Assembly (NCBI GenBank): GCA_038380795.1
Contig: CM076259.1
Coordinates: 69,903,741-69,967,740, forward strand
Length of the DNA: 64,000 nucleotides
Direction of reading: 5' to 3'
Origin: Pyrocephalus nanus
Lineage: Eukaryota > Chordata > Aves > Passeriformes > Tyrannidae
Position numbers and translations under genes: made by a program. Under the pieces are notes generated by a model that worked only from the letters and a program-made list of their open reading frames with translations, had not been told where the DNA came from and did not search any database. Shown here piece by piece: positions 25,005 to 35,901 of the stretch. Position 1 is the stretch's first letter; the number at the start of each line of letters is the position of its first letter.

Positions 25005-25420
25005 TCTACTGAGTCTCACAGAAAACTTAAGACTTGAAGAGGCCTCTGTAAACCATCTAGACCAAATCCTGCTTGGAAAATGGATATGTTGGAGTTATAC
25101 AAGGTTGCTAAAGCCATGCCTTGTTCAGTTCTGAAAATCTCTAGGTAAACTGCACTTATTGGGGTCTTTTTTCTTTTGTTTTACTCAGACACATATCACG
25201 ATTTCCGTTGTCGAGACTATGACCATTGTCTCTCCTCCTTTTACTGTGTTACTCTGAGAAGAACCTGGCTTGGTACCTTTCTTTCTGAAATCGGTGTCTG
25301 CACCTGTCTTCCCAGTCTGTGTGGACATGTGTCCAGATGCTTGACACAGACCCCTCTCACCCTGCTTTCTCATCGCTGGTGAAATTCTTTCTTGTAGTCC
25401 TCTCCTTAATTTATTTTTCC
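25005..25420 (-). mobile_element. Diverged CR1 LINE 3'-end fragment
   Basis: Read on the plus strand, 'tctcacagaaaac..gacttgaagaggcctctgtaaaccatctagacc' matches the reverse complement of the CR1 3' UTR (usual form 'tcacagaat..gctggaagggacctctggagatcatctagtcc'). Further along, 'gaccattgtctctcctccttttactg..ctctgagaagaacctggct' matches the reverse complement of the ORF2 C-terminal segment ('cccattgcctcttgtcctgtcactg..actgagaagagcctggc'). It is highly diverged and truncated beyond about 25,420. Confidence 0.65.
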
Positions 25421-28400
25421 TTAATTCCTGTTTATTTGCTTACCCATGGGATAACCTAATATCATCATCTAATATTCCAAAGCATAAAGTAGAATCTCAT
25501 GGTAATTCAAAAAAAGCCCTACTGTGGCCAATTGATCACCTATTATATCTTCTGTTTAAGGGTCAAAGTACTATTTTGATTAGCCTACTTGTGTCTACAC
25601 ATTAACTGAAGCATAGAAAACACACTGTTGTCTAAATGATGATTAAGAAAAGACAGGGGAGGTGAGAAGATCTTCCCATTTTTGTGTAGGAATTCAGACA
25701 AAACAAGCCATTCAAGGGAAAAAAAAATAAAATAGGACATAGAATTTTCAGATCAGTTGCCTTTTTTGAGGAGAACAGAAATGTTTGAGGAATGGTTCCC
25801 TTATTCTCATATTCACATATAAATGTAATATAATTGAAGAAAAACTGAGTGATGTCTTTCATTTAGTAAGCATCTTGATGTGAAGAAATATCAAGTGATA
25901 CCAAAGCAATAGAAACTACACCTCAATCTAAATGATATTGAGGCACCCTCTCACAGGGCAATATTCCAAAAGTCTGTGCTATTGGTATTTACCTCTGGAA
26001 TACTTCCTGAACAAAAAGAATAGTAAATGGTTCTTGTTTCTTAAAATAAACCTGAAAATCTTTTTAAAATATAATCTCCTCTGCAATGAAATGAATAGTA
26101 CGTTAACAGATAGAGGAGCTGGAAATATAGTCCATGAATTTCATTTTGGCAGTAACAGCCCCTTTTACTTTTTTGCAAGTAATATTCATCTTAACTCATG
26201 TAACTGCTTGTTAGGAATGCAGTTTGTGGGTGACATTAATAATGCAAATAGCCAAACCAGTCTTTGATATGCAGACATTCGAACTTCTTGCTTTACTGCA
26301 CTCATTTCAGTAAGAATATTATTCACAAAGCAGCTCTTGAGCAATTGGAGATTCATTTCTTATTTTAAAACACAAAATTTAGACATCTCTCAGCTGTGTA
26401 TTTACTATCCATTAGTCTTTAGAATTCTTAAATAGTGACAAAGTAAATAGTGACATTTTTGCTCTTTACTGTTGGAAAAAGAGCAAAATAACTCTTTTTG
26501 GTATTAAAAGGGAACAAATATTTGCATATAGCATGAAAGAATTTAGTGATTTCACTTCTTAAGGTTTTTAATTTTATTATTATTTTTAAATGGTAAATGT
26601 CTGAGAAAGGAAGAAAATAACCACTTAGTTAAAAATAATCCAACAAAAAACCACAACAAAGAAATCCCAACCAGAAGTAAAATGTACTTTATTTATAGTG
26701 TCTAGGGCAAAGAAAGTTCATTTTCCCCCTTCTTAATGTTTCATTTGGACTATATTATTATTTTACTGACATCACTAAAGTGAACAGTGATTTATGAAAC
26801 AGAAGTGTTGCAAAATATTGCAACTTTTACCTGAATTTTCATTATTACCTTGATGGCTTTGTTCTTTAGGCTGCTACTGAAGTTGTTAAAATTGTTAAAA
26901 CTGTAACTGAAATGATTTTTAGAATCAAACACAATTCATAGTGAAATTAATCCATGTCTTCCAGCCAAAATCTTTAGCTTGCCTTACTAGCAGATCTTGC
27001 CCACCTATGAAGAAGAGGAGATATGCAACAATTCATTAGATCAAATATAGCTAAAATCAAAGAAATAGTTTTCATATTGGAGACATGTAGACTAACGCAT
27101 TATCCACATGATTTTCTCATATTTTGTTTTGAAGACAAAGTAGCACAGAAATGTCTCTAGTGAAAGAGGAGACATCAGCTTTCAGCTTTCCTCAGTGTCT
27201 CTAGATATCAAGAAAGAGCCTGATACATAAATAGCATATACTTTTTTTTTTTTTACCGCCACAGTTCTATTCAACATGCACATTTCTATAAAAGTTAGTC
27301 TCCTCATGATCCCATTCTGAAAAAATAGGTATATCTGGGAACTTTCTTCCTCTCAGATTAGACTGCAATCTTGATATTTTCAGGTTTTCTTCTCTTGTAA
27401 AGTCTTCACAGACATGCTGCGCTTATCTGCATGTGTGAGCAAGTCCCATAATGTACAGAGGTAGCATAGCCAGTATCTTCACCAAATTACAGAAGATGCT
27501 TTCTCAGTTCTTCCTAAATCTACTTTAAAACAGAATAAAATTAATTTAATCCCATTTCTCACCTGAAAAAAAAAAAAAAAAGAAAAAACAAAACAAAAAA
27601 ACCCCCAACAAACGAATTATTTATTTCAGTTTCTTTATTAATAAAAATTTAATTTAAAGGAAAAGGAGAAAAACAACTCTTTACCTAATAAGGAATAAAC
27701 CTTGCAGGTCTTACAGCATATTTTTTATTACCTTTAGACACCTAGAATGTGTTAAAGCACATGAGGACAAGGAACTGATCTTTCATGGCAATGGACAAAC
27801 TGCAGTTCACCTCTGCAGAGAAAGTTCTCCCTTTATCCTATTTTCAATTGTGACTTAATCAGGGAGCATATCAACTGTTTCTGCAATGAAAAAAGTCAAC
27901 TTTCAACATCACAATCATATCATGACCTAATGCAGTCTTGTGGAACCATCCCTTGGATGTGCATGGTCCCATATTCCATTACGAAACCTCAGTTCAGGAG
28001 GCTGAATTTGAAAGAGGGTGAGATGAGAAACACAAATGAGATGCAAATCTAACAAGTTTTCAGAATACTATTTTTCTGACTAGATAAATAGTGCCTACCT
28101 GTAACGTCATGGAATATGGAGAGTATATAACAGCTACCAACTCTTTTAGACCCCATGATATTCTTGACCCTAACCTTTAATCATGAACCAAATAAGGCTC
28201 CAGTTATCTGTAAAGGAATTCAGTAGTGCAGGGGTGAAATCTTATTCCATTTTCCATGCCATCAATACAGTTTTCTAGTTTCTCTTTTAAATTTCTGATA
28301 TAAATATCACTGTGTATAAGCAAAGGAGAAGGACAGTTTTAGATTTGTTTAGATTTTTTTATATGTAAATACTATATGTCTACTGAGAACTTGAAAAGTG

Positions 28401-30558
28401 TTGCAAAAGGCAGTCCAAAAAAAAAAAAACCTTTGATGTTGCTAAATCAATGCTGTGTTTAAGTCACCTTCAGTATTTTTAAAGGCTTACAGTCACGCAG
28501 TTCCTCCCCTCCCAAGACAATGACATTAGAGAAACAATCAATATTTAGAGGCCATAGGATGACTGCTGTCAATGTTTGTGAATAATGTCTTCTGGAAAAA
28601 GATGCCTCAGAGTGAAACTATTTAAATAAGGTTGCATCTGAATCTAAGATTTTGAGAAAAATTATATATGTGCAAAGTTTCTATATTTTTAATGGACTGA
28701 TCATTAATATGTCAAACCATTTTCATTATTGTACTCCATAAGTACAAGTATTGTATCTGAAAAAACAGTCTGAGGCTTGCTTAATTGATGATTTTCCAGT
28801 AATTGGACCAAAGATGTCTGGTTTCCTTGGCTTTGTTATTTGCCTTGCCCCTGAAAGGGAAAAGGTTATTCACATACCTGCAACTGAGGCTCTTGCAAAA
28901 ATATTCCTCTTTCCACTCACTATGTGAGATTTTACTGTAAGCATATTTCTTCATATCCACTTATATGTTTGAATGTGGTCTAGTGCAGACCATATCAATA
29001 TATCTTGCCAAAATGGATACAGCTGTGCCAAAGATTAGCTAACATCACTCCCATTTTGGGATAATTACATAGACTACCCGCAGCTTCAACAGCAGCTTGG
29101 GAGTGAGGGCAGAGAGAAACAAATCAAATTTATTTGATCTTTCTTACTTCATCCATTTTCAAGTGTGTAAACTTGGGTCTATTTCCAGAATAAACTTATT
29201 CTTTGTAGGTTTAATTGCATACATTTCTGCTCCAGAATGTAAGAGCAAAATTTAATTCTGGCTGTTGTAGCACTAATTGTGACTAAATAAATTTCACCCA
29301 GGAATTTCTGCTTCATTGTGGTTATGACCATCATAAAACTAATTTTAACAGTTAGAATAAGTGTTTTCAGTATGTGGGCATTAGTATTTCCTGCTTTTTC
29401 TGTTTGTTTTGGGGTTTTTTTAAAGCTTTTGCCATAGCACCAACTCCAAAGAAATCTATAACCTCTTTTGGGATCTCTATTAATGGTCACCATTGCCCCA
29501 TACGAATTGTAAGACATTAACATTTTGATTTAGTAAGAAACTCTCTTAAGTGCTTGTACATAGTGCTTAGAGCACTATAGCCAGGATTCCAATTTCTGCT
29601 TCTGAGCCACTGTAATAGAAGGAATAAATAATAGCTGTTCAAGGTACAAAGCCCTGACATACAATTTTAACTGCTTCTGCATTTCCTAGCCCTGGTTATC
29701 TACAGAAGTGATAGTGCCCAAATTTTCTCCCGATATTAGCAACCTGACCGGAATAGAATGTGTCATAACTATCATAAAGCCTGCTTTCAACACACTATGG
29801 CTGTTATGCAAGAAAACCAAGAACACCAAAATCTTTGAAGTACACTTAAATAAGTCCACAGTCTGCTGACTGCCTGTGTTCATAAAGCCAAGTCATTAGT
29901 TACATGAAGGGTTTCCAGTTTAATCCATATTATATTTTCTGCAGGAATGGCATTAACTTTGAAAGCAGACTATTCAGTTGGCACTGGGGGCTGGGGGAGG
30001 GTGATTTATCAGAATGAGATAATTGAAACCCCACTAGATGGATTTAACCTGCTGCAGACAGATTTATACATTCCTGTCTTCACATTTTTCATGTCAAATT
30101 TCTTTTAAAGTGTCTAATACATATCTATAGTGACTTTGGCACTAGGCATAGGAAACTTGATTGGGTTGAGTACTTTGATCCTAGATTTAGGGATTAAATG
30201 GTCAAACTGACAACTATTCAATATATATTTCTCCAACTTACTTCAAATATTGAATGATATTTCAAAAACTGTGTGTGAAAATATGAACCCCTGAGTTTCA
30301 TTTGTCTTCTATAGCCTTTAAAACTTGTCAGAAATGTCTAGTTAGCTGAATCTCTAAACTTTAGAGTAACTATAGTGGGATGCAGTTCCCCTAACTTTTA
30401 TGAAGTCATCTGAAGTAGTCTGAGCCTAAAAGAGAACAGCAGAAAGTATGCAAAATCATTTCCAAAAAAAGGAAAGGTCTTTAACTCCTTTCTTCGAGAC
30501 TAACCCTGTCTGAGATCTGGAAATTGCAAATATTGGGTGTAAGAAAAATTCTATCTTT
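25421..30558. other. 5.1 kb AT-rich non-coding stretch, nothing recognised
   Basis: No exon, RNA gene or identifiable transposon. A-rich low complexity at about 27,566-27,603 resembles a decayed poly(A). Short open frames near 25.9-26.3 kb and 29.2-29.5 kb have no recognisable similarity. Confidence 0.4.
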
Positions 30559-30563
30559 ATTAT
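30559..30563. repeat. Target-site duplication ATTAT (left copy)
   Basis: Directly precedes the TG start of the LTR. The same five bases directly follow its CA end. Confidence 0.8.
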
Positions 30564-31589
30564 TGCCATGGTTCAGCTACTTTCTTGGAATTTTTTCCCT
30601 TCCCTCTGGCTATCAGATAAGCACTTAACAACACAAAATACCTAGTCCTCGGCTAATGGCCGAAAGATTAGTCTCCTAGGAAACGGGGCAGATGGAGGAG
30701 CTAATGTTTACCTTTTTCTCTCATCTCCTGGGCAATGGGGAGGAGGAGTTGGGGGCTGGTGTGGCTGAGGAAGGTGGAAGGAAAGGCTGTGTGCTGCTTT
30801 TGGGCCCTCAGCCGCTGGCCAGCTGGAGCCTTTCCTGAGTCCTTCATAGGAGAAGAGCTGCTGGGTTTTTTTTCTGCCTCCCTTGAAGGTTTTTTTTCCT
30901 TTTTTTGCTTTTCCCTTTCACCATTCTTTGAGTGAGGAGCTCCCAAGGGGGAGAGAGAGGACTGGGGGGAGAGGAGACTGACTAACTGAAGTAAGTAGGA
31001 GCTGCCTGGTCTCTTTCCCCTCTCTCCCTCTCCCCTTTCCCGGTGTGTGGGAAGGGAAGGTGTACTGAATTTTTTTTGTTTTTTTCTCCAACATACTCCG
31101 AAGGGCGTTTAACTCCCCCCCCACCCCTCCCCCCCACTCCCCCCCATGTGGCGACAACCAATGATCCAACAATGCCACCTGGTGGCTGGTACAGGACATT
31201 ACAAGTTCTGCATCTCCAGTCACCCAATTTCATCCCCTATTGACTGTGGTTGGAATTGCACCAAAGGGTGCAAAAAATTGAACTGTTTACTTTTCCTTTT
31301 GTTAGTTTATCGGTTTCTTTTTGAAGGGGATTATTTGTGGGTATAGGAATATTGTTTGGTTGTTTTACTTGTTGGGGTTTTTTTGTTTTGGTTTGGTTTT
31401 TTTGTGTTTCTGTTAATACACACACACCTTTTAATAAAGGGCTGTTATTTTTCCTTTTCCATAATTTGTTCTTTTCCTTCAATCAGAGCCTTTTAATTTT
31501 GGATTTATAATTGCTTAGAGAGAGAAGTTTGGGTCTTTTCTCCTAACTCATCCTCAGCAGAAGACCCTTGTCTCATTTAAACTGGGACA
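30564..31589 (+). mobile_element. Solo LTR of an avian ERV, 1,026 bp, with 5-bp TSD
   Basis: The element begins TGCCATGGTT and ends AACTGGGACA, giving imperfect inverted TG...CA termini. The 5-bp duplication ATTAT is present on both sides, so both ends are fixed. AATAAA at 31,433-31,438 and the U5-like 'gccttttaattttggattta...cttgtctcatttaaactggg' segment set the plus orientation. The U3 is GC-rich with long C runs (about 31,113-31,145) and polypurine/polypyrimidine tracts, in contrast to its AT-rich surroundings. No internal retroviral genes are present, so this is a solo LTR. A 5-bp duplication is typical of ERVL-type and some class II elements. Confidence 0.92.
31433..31438 (+). promoter_or_regulatory. 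LTR poly(A) signal AATAAA
   Basis: AATAAA in 'ttttaataaagggctg', about 150 bp before the LTR's 3' end, as expected at the end of R. Confidence 0.7.
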
Positions 31590-31594
31590 ATTAT
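31590..31594. repeat. Target-site duplication ATTAT (right copy)
   Basis: Directly follows the CA end of the LTR and matches 30,559-30,563 exactly. Confidence 0.8.
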
Positions 31595-31862
31595 CAGATG
31601 GAAATTAAGCCTCTTTAGCTAGAACATCATAAATGCCAGCTATATGATTAAAAATAGCAGCATAGTCACTGCAATAAATAAAGATTCAGGCAATAGAAGA
31701 ACTCAAAAGTGGAAACAGTTAATCTAAGACAACAGAGAACTTATAAACAAAGGAGGAAGGGGACAGGACATTATTTGTTAATCAACTCAAAATCTTTGAT
31801 AATTATTAAGTCTAGATTGTGATTTGGATTGCACACAGTCTCCACTGAAAACACTTTGTATC
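31595..31862. other. AT-rich spacer between two LTRs
   Basis: About 270 bp of ordinary AT-rich sequence that carries no recognised feature. Confidence 0.5.
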
Positions 31863-32978
31863 AGTGGTGGGTTGACCCTATTTGGATGTCAACTGGCTGC
31901 CAAAGCCACTCTAACACTTACTCCTCAACCAGACAGGGGAGAGAAAATAAAGCTAAAATCTAATGATTTGAGATAAGGCAAGGGAGAGATCACTCACCAA
32001 TTACCATCAAGATCAAACTTAAAGACTTAACTCAGAGGAATTAGTTCAATTTATTACCAATCAAATCAGAGTACGATAATGAGAAATAAAAACTAAATCA
32101 TAAAAACCCCTTTTCCCCAACGCCCACTTCTCAGGTTCAGCTTCGCTCCTGATTTTCTCTCCCTCCTCCCCAAAGAGAGAATGGGTATGGGCAGTTGGCC
32201 CTGCAGTCAGTTCATCACGCATTGTCTCTGCTGCTCTGCTGCTCTAGTCTTTCCTCCACAGAACTAGAGCTCCTCACACTCTTCTGTTGCTTCATGTGGT
32301 AAGTCCCTTTCACAGGACACAGTCCTCCATGAACTTCTCCAACATGAGTTCTGCCCACAGGATGCAATTCTTCACAAACTAATCCAGTGTGGGTTCCTCC
32401 CACAGGTTGCAGTCCTTCAGGAATAGACTCCTTCAGCATGGTCACCCTTACAGTGTCACAAGTCCTGCCAAAAAACCTACTGCATGGAGTCATCTCCCCA
32501 CAAGACCATAGATTCTGCCAGAAGCTTGCTCCAGCATGGACTTCCATGGGTGACAGCCCCCTTTGAGTATCTACTTGCTCTGGTCTGGGGTCTTCCACAG
32601 ACTACAGGTGGATGTTCACTTCCCCGTGGATGTCTGTGGGCTGCAGTGGGGCAGCTTGCCTCACCGTGGTCTTCACCACAGGCTGCAGGGGAATCTCAGC
32701 TTCAGTGCCTGGAGCACGTCCTGCCTCTCCTTATGCAATGACCTTGGTGTCTACAGGGTTGTTTCTATCTCATACTCTCAAGCCTTTCTTGTCTACACAA
32801 TTGATCCCACACAGTGGCTTCTTCCTCATTTTTGAATATGTTATGCCAGGGGCACTACCATCATCGTGGAGCTGTTTGGCATTGGCTCTGTGGGACATGA
32901 GGAGCTTCCAGCAGATTCTTACAGAAGCCACACCTGTGGTCCCCCACTGCTGAAACCTTGCCACACAAATCCAATATG
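31863..32978 (-). mobile_element. Full-length or nearly full-length solo LTR (family B)
   Basis: On the plus strand it begins 'tggtgggttgaccct' and ends 'ccttgccacacaaatccaata', the two ends of a common avian LTR in reverse orientation (minus-strand end ...GGGTCAACCCACCACA). Internal blocks include 'gagatcactcaccaattacc', 'caatttattaccaatcaaa', several diverged 'cacaggatgcaattcttcac' modules of about 50-60 bp, and 'cttggtgtctacagggttgtttct'. AATAAA lies on the minus strand at about 32,054, in 'ggtaataaattgaac'. No internal genes are present. Terminal dinucleotides are mutated and no clear target-site duplication was found, so this copy is older than its neighbours. Confidence 0.85.
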
Positions 32979-34113
32979 ATATTGTGAACAATAATAATAT
33001 TTGTCTATGACATATAACTGCGTGAATGAGATGTAAACAGCTTCATTATTGTTTAGCTTATTTTTTTTCTATTAAACTGTTTTGTTTTTAATTTTGTTCT
33101 GCTGGGATTTTTCTCCTTTTTTGAAGGAAAGGGTGACAGCCTTGCAAATACTTGTGGACTCAGATTCCCAAGTAGGAAGAAGGATAGCAAGACACAGGGC
33201 CAAATTATTTGGATCCTCTGCTTTTAAAATGCCTATCTGGTCTGTAGGGTAGATAACATTAAATAATAACAAATGTTTACATAGATGAGGGCACATAACC
33301 AAGGCTATGAGAATTCAGGTGGCTGAATTTGATCTTGTTTTTCCATATTTTTTCCTGTTATTTTATGTCTTGTGTGTACAAATAGAAATAAACAGTTAAA
33401 ATTGTGATGAAGTCTAGAATCTTAAATAAGACACAGGGATCTCATTTTACCTTTTAACTCCTGTGATAATGTACAGTCCATGACCATGCTGGTGCTTATA
33501 GTAATACTTGCAAATGACTAATTTGTTGTCTCAGTCATTTGGTTTTGATACTGAAAAGTCAGATAAATAGTCTGCAGTTTTTGATCTATTGACATTTCTC
33601 TTCTGGCTCTTTAAGAACTTCAGAAAAAAGAAAATCTTTTTATTTTCACGAAAAAATACAAACTCACACTGTGGCTAATATTTTCTAAAGCAGCACATGA
33701 GGAATTGCCTTTTTTAAGCTTCTATTACGACCAGTGCATTGTAGTCAGTTTCAGATGCCACCTTAGAGTAAATGTACAGCAGATTGAGTCTCTAGTCACA
33801 AAGTTGTAAACCTCCTCTACCCCCAAACAAAACCGTTTTCAACCATCAAACAATTAAGAGTGGTAAGAGCTTCTGTGATCCCATGTAAGCATCATAAGAG
33901 CAATATGCTTGCTTGGAGACAGATAACCCAATATTAATTTGGAATGAGTTTAGGAAGCCAATCACTTCATAATAGATTAAGTCCAATGTAAATAAGTATC
34001 ACAATTTGACTTTGAAAAATAAGATACTAAATGAGAAAGACTGTATGTCTTATACAAAGAAGTAATGCTTGTAAGCATAGTGTATTGTTGACTTTTCCTT
34101 GAATTTTGGTTTT
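32979..34113. other. AT-rich non-coding stretch
   Basis: No gene or repeat recognised between the second and third LTR of the cluster. Confidence 0.5.
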
Positions 34114-34209
34114 ATAGTATAGCCTTTTTGTGAATGAAATTAAGTGTCTTAAGGAGCAGGGTTTCAGCCTTTTTTTTTCAGGATCAGTTGAAATTGCAGT
34201 GCTCTTAAT
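34114..34209 (+). repeat. 96-bp direct repeat, left copy
   Basis: Starts ATAGTATAGCC and ends TGCTCTTAAT directly before the LTR's TG. By eye it is identical to 35,602-35,697, including its 9-T run. The sequence is otherwise single-copy in this window, as far as I can see. Confidence 0.95.
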
Positions 34210-34870
34210 TGTCGTGGCTTTGCCCACCAGCCCATCCCTGGGGCTGAGGATGGTTTTGTCCAGGTAATTTCCGGACAAAAAGGCCAATCAAAAGTCCAGT
34301 GACGCCTTTGCTAATTACGTCTTTAGGAAAACAGAAGAGAAGACTTGTTGTGTAGTTGAAATTAGGAACAGCAGCCATGTAGGAGAAAGAAGCGGCAGGC
34401 CCAAAGAGGGCCAAAGCCCTCTCCTTCCCCGGCTTGGGCCGGGGTGGGGGCAGATGTAGCATAGAAGTCCTCTTTTTCTCTCTAGTAAGAGAGTGAAGAA
34501 AAAAAAGTTTAAAAGACGAACTGTTTGGACAGAAACCACTGTAGAAGAATTCCAGCCGAGAGATAACGGAGTTTCCAAGGTCGAAGCTGGCAGCCGGAGG
34601 AGAGAGAAGAAATTCGAAGGGGGGAGAGCTGTTTCTTCCCTTTTCGCTTTCTCTCCTCAGCAGGGAAAAGACTGAAAAGTAATCCCTGCTACTTGTAAAA
34701 GTTTATTGGAGTAAGGAGACTCCCCATGCGGCTCACAGAGGAACCTGTGGATGTACCAAAGAGAACCGAAACTTCATGAAAGGACTGAGGTGAGGCAGAG
34801 TCCTGTTGAAGACTTTGTGACCCTTGAAAGGGATGATACTTATGCCGGAGTGAAGACGGCTTGGATAAGC

Positions 34871-35001
34871 TTGGGATCAGTGTGTGTGTGGATCCATACT
34901 GCTGTTGAAAATTTATAACTTTAAGGAAGAGAAAAAATCTCATGCTGTAGCGAGACGGCCCATGTGAGATGTTGGGATCCGTGTGTGTGTGGATCCGTAC
35001 T
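34871..35001 (+). repeat. Duplicated U3 module (30-bp motif, 101-bp spacing)
   Basis: 34,871-34,900 and 34,972-35,001 share 28 of 30 bases. Both carry GGATC, a (GT)n core and GGATCC. The preceding 'gacggc' also recurs, suggesting a roughly 101-bp tandem duplication of a U3 segment. Such duplications are typical of retroviral enhancers, but no factor site was identified. Confidence 0.75.
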
Positions 35002-35366
35002 AGACCCATGCCGAGAAGTCTATCAAGGACTGTTTCTCCCATGGGGAGGGACCTCCATAGGGAAACAGGGGTGAACTCTTAAGCCATTATTCCCTGTAAC
35101 CCCATGGTGAAGATCCATAGTAATCAAGTGTCCCCTTGCAAGCCTATGGAAGGAAGACCCTTCAGGACCTGGGTAACCCCCAGCCTTCGGTCTTAGCCCA
35201 GGAGGGGGGTAAGCCTAGCCTTGGAGGCTGACACAGAGCGAGAGAAAGAGAAAGAAAAAGTTCCAGCTGCAACAAGAATGCTACTACTACTAAAGATTTG
35301 TTACTGGAGAAAGAGAGCTGGAACTCTGAAAATGGAGATTGAAACCACTTCTCCTCCTTGGACTGG

Positions 35367-35372
35367 TATAAA
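35367..35372 (+). promoter_or_regulatory. LTR TATA box
   Basis: TATAAA in 'ggtataaaggggggagg', 113 bp upstream of the AATAAA signal. This is the expected core promoter layout of an LTR with a short R region. Confidence 0.75.
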
Positions 35373-35479
35373 GGGGGGAGGAGTATTTCTATAAATATAT
35401 AACACTTTAACTTGAATAGAAATGGTTGTAAATATAATTCTTTAGTTTTTAACTTATTAGTAGTTCTTGTTTTACTAGT

Positions 35480-35485
35480 AATAAA
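35480..35485 (+). promoter_or_regulatory. LTR poly(A) signal AATAAA
   Basis: AATAAA in 'actagtaataaatg', about 116 bp before the LTR's CA end. Confidence 0.75.
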
Positions 35486-35601
35486 TGTTTATACTATTTT
35501 CCCCAAATCCTGTCTCTCTTTTGTCTGCAAAAACCTTCTCTCAACTAGTAGTAATTGTGTGGGGGGTGGAAAGCAAATTAAGCCAAGGCAAAACCACAAC
35601 A

Positions 35602-35697
35602 ATAGTATAGCCTTTTTGTGAATGAAATTAAGTGTCTTAAGGAGCAGGGTTTCAGCCTTTTTTTTTCAGGATCAGTTGAAATTGCAGTGCTCTTAAT
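35602..35697 (+). repeat. 96-bp direct repeat, right copy
   Basis: Begins directly after the LTR's terminal CA and is identical to 34,114-34,209. It continues as 'tgagatactg', which is presumably the original right flank. Confidence 0.95.
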
Positions 35698-35870
35698 TGA
35701 GATACTGTCTGATTTTCAAAAAAATCTTCCATTCCTTCTCAGAGTTTTCCAGGAATTTCCAAAGTAATTTTTGTACTTCCTTCAGAGACAAATAAAGCCT
35801 GGAATCCAGAAGTTCAATGAAATAGGAACAAGAAAAAGTGAACATTACTCCTTTTTTCTTCCCTATTCTC

Positions 35871-35901
<31 letters not shown>

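Larger units (their letters stand above)
34210..35601 (+). mobile_element. Long solo LTR (1,392 bp) flanked by 96-bp direct repeats
   Basis: Begins TGTCGTGG and ends CCACAACA; the ends are inverted complements at 7 of 8 positions, as for retroviral LTRs. TATAAA at 35,367-35,372 and AATAAA at 35,480-35,485, close to the right end, set the plus orientation and imply a U3 of more than 1.1 kb. U3 contains a 30-bp motif repeated 101 bp apart (34,871 and 34,972). GC and CpG content are clearly above the flanks, which suggests a young insertion. No gag, pol or env is present. Instead of a 4-6 bp target duplication, the element abuts a perfect 96-bp repeat on both sides. Confidence 0.85.

Noticed and set aside
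30701..31482. Cluster of overlapping open frames on both strands
   Set aside because: They lie inside the solo LTR, where polypurine/polypyrimidine and poly(C) tracts reduce stop codons.
32215..32991. Several overlapping open frames of 73-127 codons on both strands
   Set aside because: They lie wholly inside the family B LTR and arise from its repeated GC-richer modules.
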